A DNA stretch of 64,000 bases, from assembly GCF_008641045.1 (NCBI RefSeq), contig NW_022196593.1, positions 248,001 through 312,000 on the forward strand, written 5' to 3'. Positions 1 to 11,868 of this stretch are shown in pieces. Position 1 is the stretch's first letter. The number at the start of each line of letters is the position of its first letter. The notes under the pieces are model-generated. The model was not told the origin of the DNA and ran no database searches. It saw only the letters and a list, made by a program, of their open reading frames with translations. The stretch comes from Pistacia vera (taxonomy: Eukaryota > Streptophyta > Magnoliopsida > Sapindales > Anacardiaceae). A program made the translations under genes and the position numbers.

Positions 1-304
1 TCTCTCTGTCTTAGGGTGACGTGGCAGATTCTGGACAGCTCAAAGCTTTCCTGAACTTTGATTAGTGTTGTTGATGTAAGCTTATGTCAACCTTGATTTT
101 TTAGGCATAACAATTACATATGAACTATAAATATTAATTAAGTTTAAGTATATGTTTCCAACATGATGAGGAACGAATCAGTTGTTATCAATCTTTAGTT
201 AAAAAAACTAATATTAGATTAGAACAAGTAAGCCAATTATGTACTAACATTAATGCCTAACAATTGACAACCGCGTTAAGCATGCAATGTTTCAACTAAT
301 TATC

Positions 305-2311
305 TGTAACACCCCACTTAAGGTACATAGCTAATGTTTCTTCTTTTGCTCTTATTTGAGTCGGTTTATTGGTATTTTTGTTTGGTTGGCCTTTGATTGA
401 GTGGTATGTTGAATACTTGCCTTGAAATTGGTTGAAAATAGAACGAGTTTAGTGTTCCAGGCTTCGCCGGGGCGAAGAAGAATCTTCGCCGCAGCGAAGA
501 GGTGTTGAAACCCACGGGGAAGCTGCTGGACAGCTTCGCCGCGGCGACAGAAGCTTCTTCGCCGCGGCGATGTGCCGATCAAAATGTTTGTTAAGTTTTA
601 GATATCTTCTTCTCTAAGGGCAATTTGACCATTCTACCCCTAATTAGTAGGAAACGTGGGGAGTAAAATGTAAGGAATTTTCATGGAGAATATGTTAATA
701 TGGGGGTGTGTTTGTAATGAATCAAAGGATATAGATGGAATTCCCAAGGAAGAGTAAGGGCAAAATGGGAATGCTTGTGCATAAATTGTATTAAAAGGAA
801 TTAAGTCATTGCAAACCCTTCATTCTTCTTCTCCACCGCCATTCTCTTTTCTTACTTCCTCTCAAATTCTCTTTCTTTTGTTCAAGGATTTTTAGTGGGC
901 TTTTGGAGTGATTTAGGGTAGAAAATCAATCTAAGGCATCCTAAGGTAAGGATTCTTGCTTTGGTGTGAAGTTTTGTGAGATTTTGTGTATATTTGAATA
1001 TTGAGGTCTTTTGGTTGAATTGTTTAGTTGTTTAAGGGTAGGAAAAGTCAAGCAAACCAAGAGAAAGGAAGTGCTAGTGAGATTCTCTCCATCACAAGGT
1101 AAGTAAATCCCATCCCAATTTGAAATTTAGAATTCTTTTGGTAGGATTTAGTAGAAATGATGTATGCATGTTTTATGTATGTATTTGAGAAATTGAGTAG
1201 AGATATGTGTCTACTTATTGAGAAATTAAATTGGATAAGTATTCATGATGAATTGTTGGATACTTTTCCTTTATAGGAAGTGTGGATGTGTGATGGTTGA
1301 GATGAAGTTAATAAATTGAGTATGTATTTTGGGAGTGTTCTTCTATGGTAGGGATTATGCCCATGGAAGGGAATTTACTTCCAATTTTGGATGGTTAAAG
1401 AGAGAAATAAGTTGTAGTTAGAGAAGAGTTTTATATGCACATGAGTTGTTTGATGAAATGCCTAAGAGAAGCATGAGAATGAGTTATGAACCTTAATTAT
1501 TGCAACATTGCATATGGCATTTCCTAAGTGCATTAATAAGCATGAACCATCCATATGCATTAATTGACTTAAGAAAGAGTAAAAACTTTGTGTATGCACT
1601 TGCTCTATGAGTAGAGAACTTTGTGAATGCAACTACTCTAAGGGTGAGAGAATGAGAAGTGCTAGAGTAGGTGAATGAGAAGGCATTAGAAACGGGTTGA
1701 TGCTTGTGATCGTCACCCGGTAGTTATTAGAAATGGTTGATGCTTGTGATCTCACCCGATAGTTATTAAAAACGGGTTGATGCTTTGTGATCGTCACCCA
1801 AGGTCATGAGAAACGGGTAGATGCTTTGTGATCTCCACCCGTAGTTATGAAACCGGGTAGGTGCTTTGTGATCCCCACTCGGTAGTCACTAAGAGCGGGT
1901 TGGTGCTGTGTGAACTCCACCCGACAGTCATGAAGAGTGAGATGGTGTTGTGTGAATACCATTCGGTCGTACCTCCAGTAGATGAGGCCATGACGTTTGT
2001 AAAAACATAAAAAAAGACTTAGAAAAGAATTAGAGAAATAAATAGGGGATAGACAAATAGAGGGTTTCTTACTGAGCATTATTTTGTGCTCACCCCGTTA
2101 TTTTCCTTTGTGGATGCAGGATCTAGTGATGATACAGTCGGAGGGCGTCAGCAGCAAGGAGCAATAGCTACACTGTTTCCCCTGTTTTTGTCTTTTTAAT
2201 GGCATTTGTTAAATAATGCTCTTTGTGTATAAAAGACTAATAAAAAGAAAGTTTTGGGCCCATTTTCTATTATTATTATGCAAGCATTTTACTAGTTACA
2301 GCAGTTGTTCA
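305..2311 (+). repeat. 5' LTR of the gypsy element
   Basis: Starts TGTAACACCCC and ends near GCAGTTGTTCA, where the partner LTR ends TTGTTACA. About 2,007 bp against 1,997 bp for the 3' copy. It contains GC-rich direct repeats with the core TTCGCCGCGGCGA near 460-575, an array of about seven 40-bp units at 1,688-1,971, and a conserved block ending GAGCATTATTTTGTGCTCACC around 2,072-2,094. Confidence 0.92.
1688..1971 (+). repeat. LTR-internal tandem array of about seven 40-bp hairpin units
   Basis: Successive units read roughly CGGGTTGATGCTTTGTGATC followed by GTCACCCG and TAGTTATTA. In most units CGGGT pairs with ACCCG, giving a short stem. Units drift from GATCGTC to AACTCCA along the array. 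The same array lies in the 3' LTR. Confidence 0.75.
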
Positions 2312-2314
2312 TTT

Positions 2315-2326
2315 TTGTATCAGAGC
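2315..2326 (+). other. Primer-binding site of the gypsy element
   Basis: TTGTATCAGAGC follows the 5' LTR by three bases and differs by one base from TGGTATCAGAGC, the usual plant initiator-methionine tRNA primer site. It sets the 5' LTR end and the plus orientation of the element. Confidence 0.8.
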
Positions 2327-2447
2327 AAAGATTTTGGGATTGAACAGTGTACTATTCTCATCGCCACGACGTCCTAAAACCGACTGTGTGAGTTAATTCT
2401 TTCCTTACTAATTGTTTCTCGAGTTGATTGGTGTGATTATTTTGTAG

Positions 2448-5000
2448 ATGAGGCGTAGTTACCGAAAACTTGGTAAGGGTGTGGTGAATGAAGAGAACCT
2501 TCTAACCTACCAGAGTCTATGCCCCTCCCTTGATGAAGCTAGAATTTGGGGAATTATACAGCAATCATGGCAGAAGCCCAAGGGAGAGTTGAAACCCCCG
2601 TACAGGTACCACCAGTTGCGAATGTCGAAAGAGGATAACCGGTACCTCCCCTAGTACTGACAGAGTTGAACTGATTTATGGTCTTTCCAGTCAACATCAA
2701 CCCTCAGAGTTTAAGGGTACTACGGATCCAGTAATAGCAGAAGAGTGGTTTGGGTCCGTAGAACGAGCCATAGGTTTATTTCCCATGGCAGATCGAGAGA
2801 AATCCGTTATGAGAGTTTCTTGTTTCGGGGTGATGCCCGAATTTGGTGGGAATTAATGGAAGAAACTCATGACGTGACAACGATGACTTGGGAAGAGTTC
2901 AGGCAAGAGTTTGAGGCCGAGTATAGAATGAGGACCAAGTTCATGAGAATGTCCAAGAATTTTCAGCTTACAGCAAGGGTCTAGTGCCTTGAAGGAGTAC
3001 TCGGTGAAATTCAATTCTCTTGCAAGGTTTGCACCCGGAATAGTCAGTACTCCGGCATTGAGAAGGGATAGTTTGTGCACTGGTTGAAACCGGAGTCGCC
3101 AGGACATAATGACAATTCTAATCCTCCTCGAAATTATAGTGAGGCTTTGAGGCGGCAATGAAGGCGGAGATTTTTGAGAATAAATTTCCCCAGTAGGATC
3201 CTCGACAGGAGGACCAAGTGACCACGGTGTTTTGTCGTAGGCAACCTAGATTATAACCTTTCTAACCTAACTACTAAACTGTAAATAGGGTAAGCAAGGG
3301 TCGATCCCACGAGAGTGTCTAGCCGAATTTTCGATGATGTGAACAAGGCTGGGGGTTTTGAGTGAACGAAAATAGTCTTAGCAAAATCAAACAAAAACAA
3401 TTTAATCGAAATCAATTAATAACAAAACTTGGTCTCAACAACACCGCCATCGAATCTTACAACTGATCATTGATGCAAAATTAAATCAATCCATACCTGA
3501 ATATTCACCGTTGGAACTATTTTTCTATCTCTCCTTAATTGTAATTAATCAAGAAACAAGCGATCTTAATTAATCTTATCACTAACAACCCTAGACAAGC
3601 GCTCAAGATTTAATCTAGTGGAAGCCTTAAGAATTAGAGAAATCGATGAAGCTAACAACACAAACACAAGCGGTTGTATTTAATTTAGTTGAATGTTCTT
3701 CTTAAGATTACTAATTCCTGACGCAGCGAATTGTTAACCCTAATTGCTTCACAAGTTAGAGGGATCAACAATTACGGATTTGATATCTAACTTAGCAGTA
3801 TTGCAACAATTAATAAACTAGTAGGCCTCTCTGTAATTAAATGAAACAATCATAAATTAGGCATAGAAAAACATCCATACTCAAACATGAAAATTGAATA
3901 CTAGAAAAATATATTAGATCTCACAGTTTAATGATTTCGAGGCCTTCGTTTCCTTCGACCAAGTTACAAAAGTTCTAGCCGCTCATGGCCATAACAAAAA
4001 CTCAGAGAACAAAAATTCCAGAACAGAGAGAAAGAGACGTGGTCCCCCTCAAAAACCCTAATCTGATCCCTTTGCAAAAATCCCCTTTTAGAATTCGAAT
4101 CCCACTCAATCTCCTAAAAGAAATATTCCCTTATCCTAAATAACATTCATCCTAATTTAATTCTAATTAATTTAAAATAAGATAGAGTCCTAAAATAATA
4201 GGAAAGTGGTGATTCTGAGCTGTAACTTGCGTGCCACATGTCCTCAAATTTTCCAATAATAACTGTCCAATTGATTTGCATGACAAGGCAGAATGCTCCA
4301 GGACGTCTAGTGTAGATGCGTCAACTTCAAGCTCGATTACAACCTTGATTCAGTGAGTATATCTCCAAACTCAAACATTAAAGTTGTAGATAATTTCTTA
4401 GCGTTACACAGCATTTTGAATCATCTCAATCAGATCTCGGATGAGAGAGTTATGCCCAGATTACGAAACAACGTCGAAACTGTCCGAATTCACTTTTTAG
4501 TTCCGTTTTGCAATTAATGCCTCCATTTGCATCCTAAATCAAAATAGAATAATAATGAGTATATTTAGCAGCAAATAAGTATAAAGACTAGACATTAAGG
4601 GGGTAAATATGACATTTTGCATTCCCATCAGCCACCCTCCGCCCCGCAGAGAGAGAAACAGAAGGTGTAAAAGGTAAAGAAATGAAGAATCAGAAGAAGA
4701 AGTTTCAGTATAGACAAAACAGAAGAGAGGGAAGAATAAGCGGCCCCAGACGGAAGGTTTCCTCTTTGCCCTAAATGTGGGAGGAATCACCCGGAGAATG
4801 TCTGAGGGACCAGAGAGTGTGTTATAGGTGCCGACAGCCAGGGCACATGATGAGATATGTAAAGCTCCTCTTCCACCACCCGCACAGAGTTCAGAGGTAC
4901 GGCGAATGCCAGAGTGTTTACTGTGGCACAGGTGAAGCAAGGCCAGTCCATCAGCTGTTCTGGTCAGTTATATTTCATTCAGTTCCTTTATATGTTTTTA
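2448..5000 (+). pseudogene. gypsy gag remnant, interrupted
   Basis: The remnant begins at an ATG after the leader. A retrotransposon gag segment is readable in pieces: EEWFGSVERAIGLFPMADRE around 2,740-2,800, RGDARIWWELMEE around 2,826-2,865, then EFRQEFEAEYR. The zinc knuckle CYRCRQPGHMMRY lies at about 4,820-4,858, with the final cysteine position changed. Frameshifts occur between pieces and an unrelated block (about 3,229-4,630) is inserted between the capsid-like part and the knuckle. Gag would form the particle shell and bind element RNA; this copy cannot be translated whole. Confidence 0.8.
3229..4630 (-). mobile_element. Nested unclassified insertion inside gag
   Basis: About 1.4 kb of AT-rich, non-coding sequence interrupts gag, which resumes at 4,631 in the segment leading to the zinc knuckle. 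The left part carries AGCAAGGGTCGATCCCACGA. Read on the minus strand this becomes GTGGGATCGACCCTTGCTTA followed by CTACGACA. The same layout (GGATTCGACCCT, then CTACTTACATGACA) ends the element at 38,520-42,305, so the two are probably related. I could not fix the exact ends or a target duplication. Confidence 0.6.
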
Positions 5001-6760
5001 ATTGATTCAGAGCCACTCATTCGTTTATATCGTATAGGATGATTGGAGATTAGGTTTGAAACCTATTAGAGTGACTTAACCTATTAAGATAGAGTTACCC
5101 GATGGGTTATGTTCTGACGCAAGAGATGTTGTCAGGAGAGTCCATGGTGATCCAGGGTAGAGAGTTACATTTGATTTAATAGTTTTTGATATGCCGACTT
5201 TGATGTGATATTGCGCATGGATTTCCTAGGGAGATATGGAGTGGAGATACTGTCGGAAAAAAAAGCGAGATTTAACCTCGATGGTGGAGATAAGTTTAGT
5301 TTTGGAGAGGGCCATCAGTTGAGCATGCTGATCAGTAGTGTGAAAGCTAGAAAGATGTTGAAAGGGGTGTTCGGGATATATTGCCCATGTAGTGCAAAGT
5401 GGTGATGTTCCACAGCCAGAGATTTAGAGGGTGCCAGTAGTTCAGACTTTTTAATGTGTTTCCGGAAGAGTTACCAGGTTTGCCTCCAGAAAGGGAGGTA
5501 GAATTTAGTATCGAACTAGCACCGGGGACAGCACCAATATCTAAAGCCCCTTTTCGAATGGCCCTAGCAGAGCTTCAAGAATTAATAAAACAACTCCAAA
5601 GCTTTTAGATAAAGGCTTTATCCGACTGAGTCATTCTCCCTAGGGTCCCAATCCTGTTTGTGAAAAAGAAAGATGGTCACTACGGATGTGTATTGATTAT
5701 AAGGAGCGAATAAAGTTACAGTGAAGAATAAATACCCACTAACCGGATAGATGACCTTTTTGATTAGTTGAAAGGAGCGGCAGTGTTCTCCAAAATTGAT
5801 TTGAGGTCCGGTATCATCAGGTAAGTGTTGAGCAAGATGTGGCTAAGACTGCCTTTCGTACAAGATATGGGCATTATGAATTTGTAGTGATGCCTTTTGG
5901 CTTGACTAATGCCCCAGCAGCTTTTATGGACTTGATGAACAGGATATTCCATGAGTATTTGGATCAGTTTATTGTTGTTTTCATTGACGACATCCTGATT
6001 TATTCTAAGTCGAGGGAAACATGAGGAACGCTTGAGATTAGTATTGCAGCAACTGAGAGAAAAGAAGTTGTGCGCTAAATTTTCTAATGTGATTTTTGGC
6101 CTGATCAGGTGATATGTATGGGCCATACTGTGTCGAAGGAAGGGTTTCAGTAGATCCGAGTAAAGTGCAGGCAATCCTTGAATGGCAGAAGCCGAGAACA
6201 GTGAAAGAAATAAGGAGTTTCTTAAGCTTAGCAGGTTACTACCGGCGATTTGTAGTGGGATTCATCCAATTGGCTAACCGTTGACAGCTCTTACCACAGA
6301 AAACTCCTTTTGTCTGGTCAGCAGCATGTGAAGAAAGCTTCCAAGAGTTGAAGAAGAGGTTAACAACAGCTCATGTACTAGTGTTACCACAAGAGGGTAG
6401 ATTATGACATTTATACAGATGCCTCTCTACAGGACTTGGCGCTGTGCTGATGCAGTTAGGTAGGGTCATAGCTTTTGCTTCTCGTCAACTGAAAAAGTAC
6501 GAGACCAGATACCCTACGCATGACCTAGAGTTGGTAGCCGTGTCTTTGCCTTAAAGATTTGGAGGCATTACCTTTATGGTGTAAAGAGTAATATCTACAC
6601 CGATCATAAGAGTTTAAAGTACTTCTTCACTCAAGGATTTGAATATGAGACAGAGAAGTGGTTAGAGCTGGTTAGGATTATGAATGTGAGATCAAGTATC
6701 AACCGGGAAAAGCCAATGTAGTAGCCGATGCCTTGAGTAGAAAAGCCTATTTATTCCGGC
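5000..6760 (+). pseudogene. gypsy pol remnant: protease, reverse transcriptase, RNase H
   Basis: A protease Asp-Ser-Gly motif is recognisable near 5,002-5,014 but is broken by a missing base. The reverse transcriptase segment spans about 5,480-6,250. It includes TRYGHYEFVVMPFGLTNAPA and the catalytic motif FIDD at 5,980-5,991, followed by ILIYS. RNase H pieces follow: YTDAS near 6,414, and ASRQLKKYETRYPTHDLELV near 6,480-6,535. Known gypsy enzymes copy element RNA into DNA and remove the RNA strand. Several single-base losses shift the frame, so only short peptides are open. Confidence 0.82.
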
Positions 6761-6979
6761 TTACCAAGTAGAAAGAGTTAATAGAAAAATTGTCTAAAGA
6801 ACAGATTGAAGTGGTTTCGGGAAGAGTTGCCAGTCTAGAGTTACAGTTTACTTTATTGGAGGAAATCAAGAAAAACAGTGGCCGATGAGTGGTGTCAGAA
6901 AATAGTTCACAGTGCTGAGGGCAAACACGAGTTCTTTTGAGATGGTGTCCTCGCGTAGTTTCTAGATTTGTATATCTGA

Positions 6980-8240
6980 TGCGAGAATCTGAGTTGAAAC
7001 AGAAAACAGTACTGCGCATGTGTCACTGCTCATCCGAGAGCACCAAGATGTATCAAGATGTAAAGAAAGGCTATTGGTGGTCAGTATGAAGAAAGACTTG
7101 CAGAGTTTTAGCTAAATGTCTAACTTGTCAGCAGGGAAAGCAGAACACCAACGGCCGTCAGGGTTGCTTCACCACTGAGTATTCCAAAGTGGAAATGGGA
7201 GCATTTCGATGGTTTTATCACGGGTCTCCCTAGAGTACACAAGGTGTAATGCTATATGGGTGATTGTGGATAGATTAACCAAATCAGCCTATTTCCTTCC
7301 AGTAAAGGAAGCACCACTACGATCAGCTGGCTCAGATTTACCTCAGGAGATAGTCAATTGCATGGTGTGCCCAAGACTATAGTGTCAGATAGAGATTCCA
7401 GATTTTGTTTCAGCTTTTTGGATGAGTTTACAGAGGAATTTGGGTACCCGTTTAGCATTCAGTACTGCCTATCATCCTCAGACCGATGGCCAAACCGAGA
7501 GAACGAATTAGGTGCTCGAGGATATGTTGAGAGCTTGTTGCATGGATTATAGAGTATCCTGGCATGAGATGTTACCCTTAGTGGAATTTGCCTACAACAA
7601 CAGTTATCGGTCTACAATTAAATGGCGTCTTACGAGGCTTTATATGGTAGACTGTAGGTCTCCACTACATTGGGATGAGGTAGGCGAAAAAGATGAATTG
7701 AGTATCGCTCTTGGGCTAGAGGTGACTTAGAAACTGGTAGAAGATGTGAAGTTAATCAAAATAGAATGAAACAAGCCCAAGATCACAGAAGAGTTTGGCC
7801 GACTTGAGAGAGAGGTAGAATTCCAAGTGGGTGACAAAGTGCTTTTGAAAGTTTCCCCCTACAAGCGAGTAATGCGCTTCGGAAGCAGAGGAAAGTTAGC
7901 ACCGAGATATATAGGTCCATTTGAGGTATTGCAACGAGTGGAAATGTGGCCTACAGGTTGACTCTACCACCTACGCATGGACAGGTGCATGGTGTTTTCC
8001 ATGTCTCGATGCTACGGAAGTATGTAAGTGATCCCTTCCACATCCTGGTGTAGAGAACGTTGAGTTAACAGAGAATCTAGTAATGAAGAACGTCCAGTTC
8101 AGATTCTAGATCGAAGGATTAAAGCGCTTCGGAACAAGAGTTTCCGCTAGTGAAGATCCTTTGGAGGAATCACAAGTGGAAGGGCCACTTGGGAGGTAGA
8201 ACGGGACATGCAGAATCGCTTCCCAAAGTTATTTGAATGA
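6980..8240 (+). pseudogene. gypsy integrase and chromodomain-like tail remnant
   Basis: An integrase is readable in fragments: a zinc-binding region about 7,000-7,150, then HGVPKTIVSDRDSRF near 7,360-7,404 (a DDE-core segment), and SWHEMLPLVEFAYNNSY near 7,557-7,607. Downstream, 7,790-8,240 encodes fragments typical of chromovirus tails, such as a segment ending FPKLFE near 8,222-8,239. Integrase after RNase H separates gypsy from copia order. The frame is broken many times. Confidence 0.78.
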
Positions 8241-8261
8241 ATTTCGGGACGAAATTCTTTT

Positions 8262-8275
8262 AAGGGAGGAAGAAT
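8262..8275 (+). other. Polypurine tract of the gypsy element
   Basis: AAGGGAGGAAGAAT lies immediately before the 3' LTR start (TGTAACGCC at 8,276), as expected for the plus-strand primer of an LTR retrotransposon. Confidence 0.8.
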
Positions 8276-10272
8276 TGTAACGCCCCCCTTAAGGTACGTA
8301 GTTAATGTTCTTCTTTTGCTCTTATTTGAGCCGGTTTATTGTTATTTTTGTTTGGTTGGCCTTTGATTGAGTTGTATGTTGAATACTTGCCTTGAAATTT
8401 GTTGAAAATAAAGATTTTAGTGTTCCAGGCTTCGCCGAGGCGAAGAAGAATCTTCGCCGCCGAAGAAGTGTTGAAACCCACGGGAAGCTGCTGGACAGCT
8501 TCCCCGCGTGACAAAAGCTTCTTCACCGCGGCGACGTGCCGACCAAAATTTTTGTTATTTTTAGATATTTTCTTCTCTAAGGGCATTTGACCATTCTACC
8601 CCTAATTAGTAGGAAAGTGGGGAGTAAAATATAAAAATTTTCATGGAGATAGTTTAATATGGGGGTGTGTTTGTAATGAATCAAAGGATATAGATGGAAT
8701 TCTCAAGGAAAGTAGCAAAATGGGAATGCTTGTGCATAAATTGTGTTAAAGAATTAAATCATTGCAAACCCTTCATTCTTCTTCTCCACCGCCATTCTCT
8801 TTTCTTACTTCCTCTCAAATTCTCTTTCTTTGTTTCAAGGATTTTTAGTGGCTTTGTGAGTGATTTGGGTAGAAAATCAATCTAAGGCATCCTAAGGTAG
8901 GATTCTTGCTTTGGATGTGAAGTTTTGTGAGATTTTGTGTATATTTGAATATTGAGGTCTTTTGGTTGATTGTTTGTTGTTTAAGGGAGAGAAAAGTCAA
9001 GCAAACCAAGAGAAAGGAAGTGCTAGTGAGATCTCTCCATCACAAGGTAAGTAATCCCATCCCAAGTTGAGATTTAGAATTCTTTTGAGTAGAGATTTAG
9101 TAGAAATGATTTATGCATGTTTTATGTATGTATTTGAGAAATTGAGTAGAGATATGTGCTACTTATTGAGAAATTAAATTGAGATAGTATTCATGATGAA
9201 TTGTTTGGATACTTTTCCTTTATAGGAAGTGTGGATGTGTGATGGTTGAGATGAAGTTAGATGAAATTGAGTATGTATTTTGGGAGTGTTCTTCTATGGT
9301 AGGATTATGCCCATGGAAGGGAATTTACTTCCAATTTTGTATGGTTGAGAGAAATAGAGTTGTATTAGAGAAGAGTTTTATATGCACATGAGTTGTTGAT
9401 GAAATGCCTAAGAGAAGCTGAGAATGAGTTATGAACCTTAATTTTGCAACATTGCATATTGGCATTTCCTAAGTGCATTAAGGCATGACCCATCCATATG
9501 CATTAATTGACTTAAGAAGAGTAGAAAACTTTGTGTATGCACTTGCTCTGTGAGTAGAGAACTTTGTGAATACAACTATTCTAAGGGTAGAGAGAATGAG
9601 AAGTGCTAGAGTAGAGTGAATGAGAAGCATTAGAAACGGGTTGATGCTTTGTGATCGTCATCGGTAGTTATTAGAAACGGGTTGATGCTTTGTGATCATC
9701 ACCCGATAGTTATTAAAAACGGGTTGATGCTTGTGATCGTCACCCGAAAGTCAAGAAACGGGTAAGTGCTTTGTGATCTACACCTGATAGTTATGAACCG
9801 GTAGGTGCTTTGTGATCCCCACTCGGTAGTCACTAAGAGCGGTTGGTGCTGTGTGAACTCCACCCGATAGTCATGAGATTGAGATGGTGCTGTGTGAACG
9901 CCATCCGACTGTACCTCCGTTAAGATGAGGCCACGACGTTTAGTAGAATACAATAGAAAGAAAGAGTGGAAATAATTAAGAGAAATAAATACGGGGATAG
10001 ACAATAGAGGTTTTACTATGACATTATTTTGTGCTCACCCCGTTATTTTCCTTTGTGGATGCAGGATCTAGGTGATGATGCAGTCGGAGGGGCGTCGGCA
10101 AGCGAGGAGCAATAGCTACACTGTTTCCCCTGTTTTTGTCTTTTTAAATGGCATTTTGTAAATAATGCTCTTTGTGTATAAAAGACTTATTACATATAAT
10201 AAAAAGAAAAGTTTTGGGCCCATTTTCTATTATTATTATGCAAGCATTTTACTAGTTACAGCAGTTGTTACA
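8276..10272 (+). repeat. 3' LTR of the gypsy element
   Basis: Starts TGTAACGCCCC and ends CAGTTGTTACA, directly followed by the target duplication TTATC. It keeps all blocks of the 5' LTR, including the GC-rich repeats near 8,430-8,540 and the 40-bp array at about 9,631-9,912. It differs from the 5' LTR by many substitutions and also many one-base gaps. Confidence 0.92.
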
Positions 10273-10419
10273 TTATCCATTGTTTGGTAGTGTTTTTCAT
10301 AATGTGAACTAGTTAAGTAGTAATTAAGTACAGGAATTAATAATGAAAATTTTAAGTTGACTTTGACATTTTAAAATTAGCTACGTTGATTTAAGTTTGA
10401 CTTATGTCCAACATTTTGC

Positions 10420-11540
10420 AAATAAATAATTCAGGTGCATGGAAGATAATACCGGTAATCTATCTTTTTTTCTGCAAATTACTACGTTTAAATGTCAAGT
10501 AATGAAAGATTACGATGAACTTGTATCGCAAATAGTGGTTACTGTTGGTGAACACGAGGTAATTGGATTACTATCTGGAGAGTGTTATTTTTCCATTACC
10601 AGGGTAATCAATTGTTCATACCAATTTTACCCTTAATTAATAAATATTTTGGACACAAATACCCTCATATGTCTACTAAATAACAATTAGCCCAAATGTG
10701 CGATATGACTTCTTTAACCTCATATATTATTTTTTTAGATAGGAATACCCTCACTAGTTATATGGATAATACCCAAAATACCCCTAGCCACCCAAGACAA
10801 TTGTCGGCCGCCACCGACAGTCATCGAAAAGATGCACGACCAGTCAGATCTGGCCGATCGTGCGTCGATCTAGCAGTTTTCGGCCAGATCAAAGGCTTGA
10901 AATGGCCAAATGGTTGTGCATTTAACTGAAGTGTCTTGGGCTTGTTGGTTTATTCCCAGTCACCAACGCTCTTCAAGAATCCCTCCTTTGACGTTTTCCA
11001 GCACACACACAACATATTCGACAAAATGTCGCAGTCAGCGACCTCCATCCCTAGTGCGTGCCAGCGCCCCTACACAGTGTGTGTGACTGTTGTGCGGTGC
11101 TGGGGTGGTCAACGGGAGGTGCTGGTGCTGGGGTTATGGTGTAGGTGGCAAGGTGTGTCGGTAGGTTGGCACTGAAGGCTGGCCAAAAAGTCGTGCGGCT
11201 ATGGAAGATGAAAAGTCGCTCAAATGGGTTTTGCGGCAGCTGGGAGTTGGTGTGGGTTTTACGGCGACTGGGAGATGGGTTGGGTTTTGCGATGGCTGGG
11301 AGATGGTTTTTGAAATGGCAAAGGGATGGTGGGTGGAGTTGAGGATGGGTTGGGTTGGGTTGGGTTGGGTTGGGTTGGGAGAAAATTTTGGTAAAAAGAC
11401 ATAAATCCCTTTAACCATTATATTAAATGATTTTTGGTTGATTTAACGGTGGGAATGTGGAATTTATGAAACCAGGGTGGGAACTTGCCTTTTCAATAAA
11501 CCTGGGGTGGGAACATGTCGTTTACTCTAGAGGTCTACTT
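10420..11540. repeat. Filler block X in unit A, including a TTGGG run
   Basis: A block between the two promoter copies of unit A, also present in unit B (14,245-17,197). It holds a 65-codon reading frame at 10,439 that is conserved in unit B at 14,264 but resembles nothing I know. It also holds a GC-richer part with TCTGGCCGATCGTGCG and a run of TGGGT repeats at about 11,343-11,378. A similar GATC-rich, LTR-like vocabulary recurs near 31,260-31,500. It is probably an old transposable element; the ends are not defined. Confidence 0.55.
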
Positions 11541-11868
11541 AATTATATATGAACTATAAATATTAATTAAGTTTTTCTTTCACACCTGGTAAGGTTATAG
11601 TTGCTATCAGTCTCTAGTAAAAAACGTAAAATTTGAACAAATTACCGACCTACTATATATAGCCAAATAATGAATTGACAACCGCGTAAAGCATGCAATG
11701 TTTCAACTAATTATCGATTGTTTGGTTATGTTTTTCATAAACAAAAAACAATGTTAACTAATTAAGTAGTAAGTAGAGGAATTAATAATGAAAATTTTAA
11801 GCTGACTTTGAGCATTTAAAATTACCTGCGTAGACTTTAGTGTGACTAATATTCTCCAACATTTTGCC

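Larger units (their letters stand above)
305..10272 (+). mobile_element. Ty3/gypsy chromovirus LTR retrotransposon, complete but decayed
   Basis: Full-length element with two LTRs of about 2.0 kb, a PBS, gag and pol remnants in gypsy order (protease, reverse transcriptase, RNase H, integrase), a chromodomain-like 3' end and a polypurine tract. It is flanked by a perfect 5-bp duplication TTATC (300-304 and 10,273-10,277). The undisturbed site CTAATTATCCATTGTTTGG is visible in unit B near 14,096, which proves both ends. The large LTRs starting TGTAAC, integrase before the 3' end, and the tail after integrase fit the Tekay/Del chromovirus lineage. Reading frames break every few hundred bases, so it cannot encode a working polyprotein as written. 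It carries a nested insertion at about 3,229-4,630. Confidence 0.93.

Noticed and set aside
10439..10636. 65-codon frame conserved between units A and B as a gene
   Set aside because: Conservation is explained by the recent unit duplication, since flanking non-coding DNA is equally similar. No family is recognised.
11343..11378. TGGGT repeats as an interstitial telomere
   Set aside because: Plant telomere repeats are TTTAGGG-type; this is a short TTGGG-type run inside block X with no such units around it.
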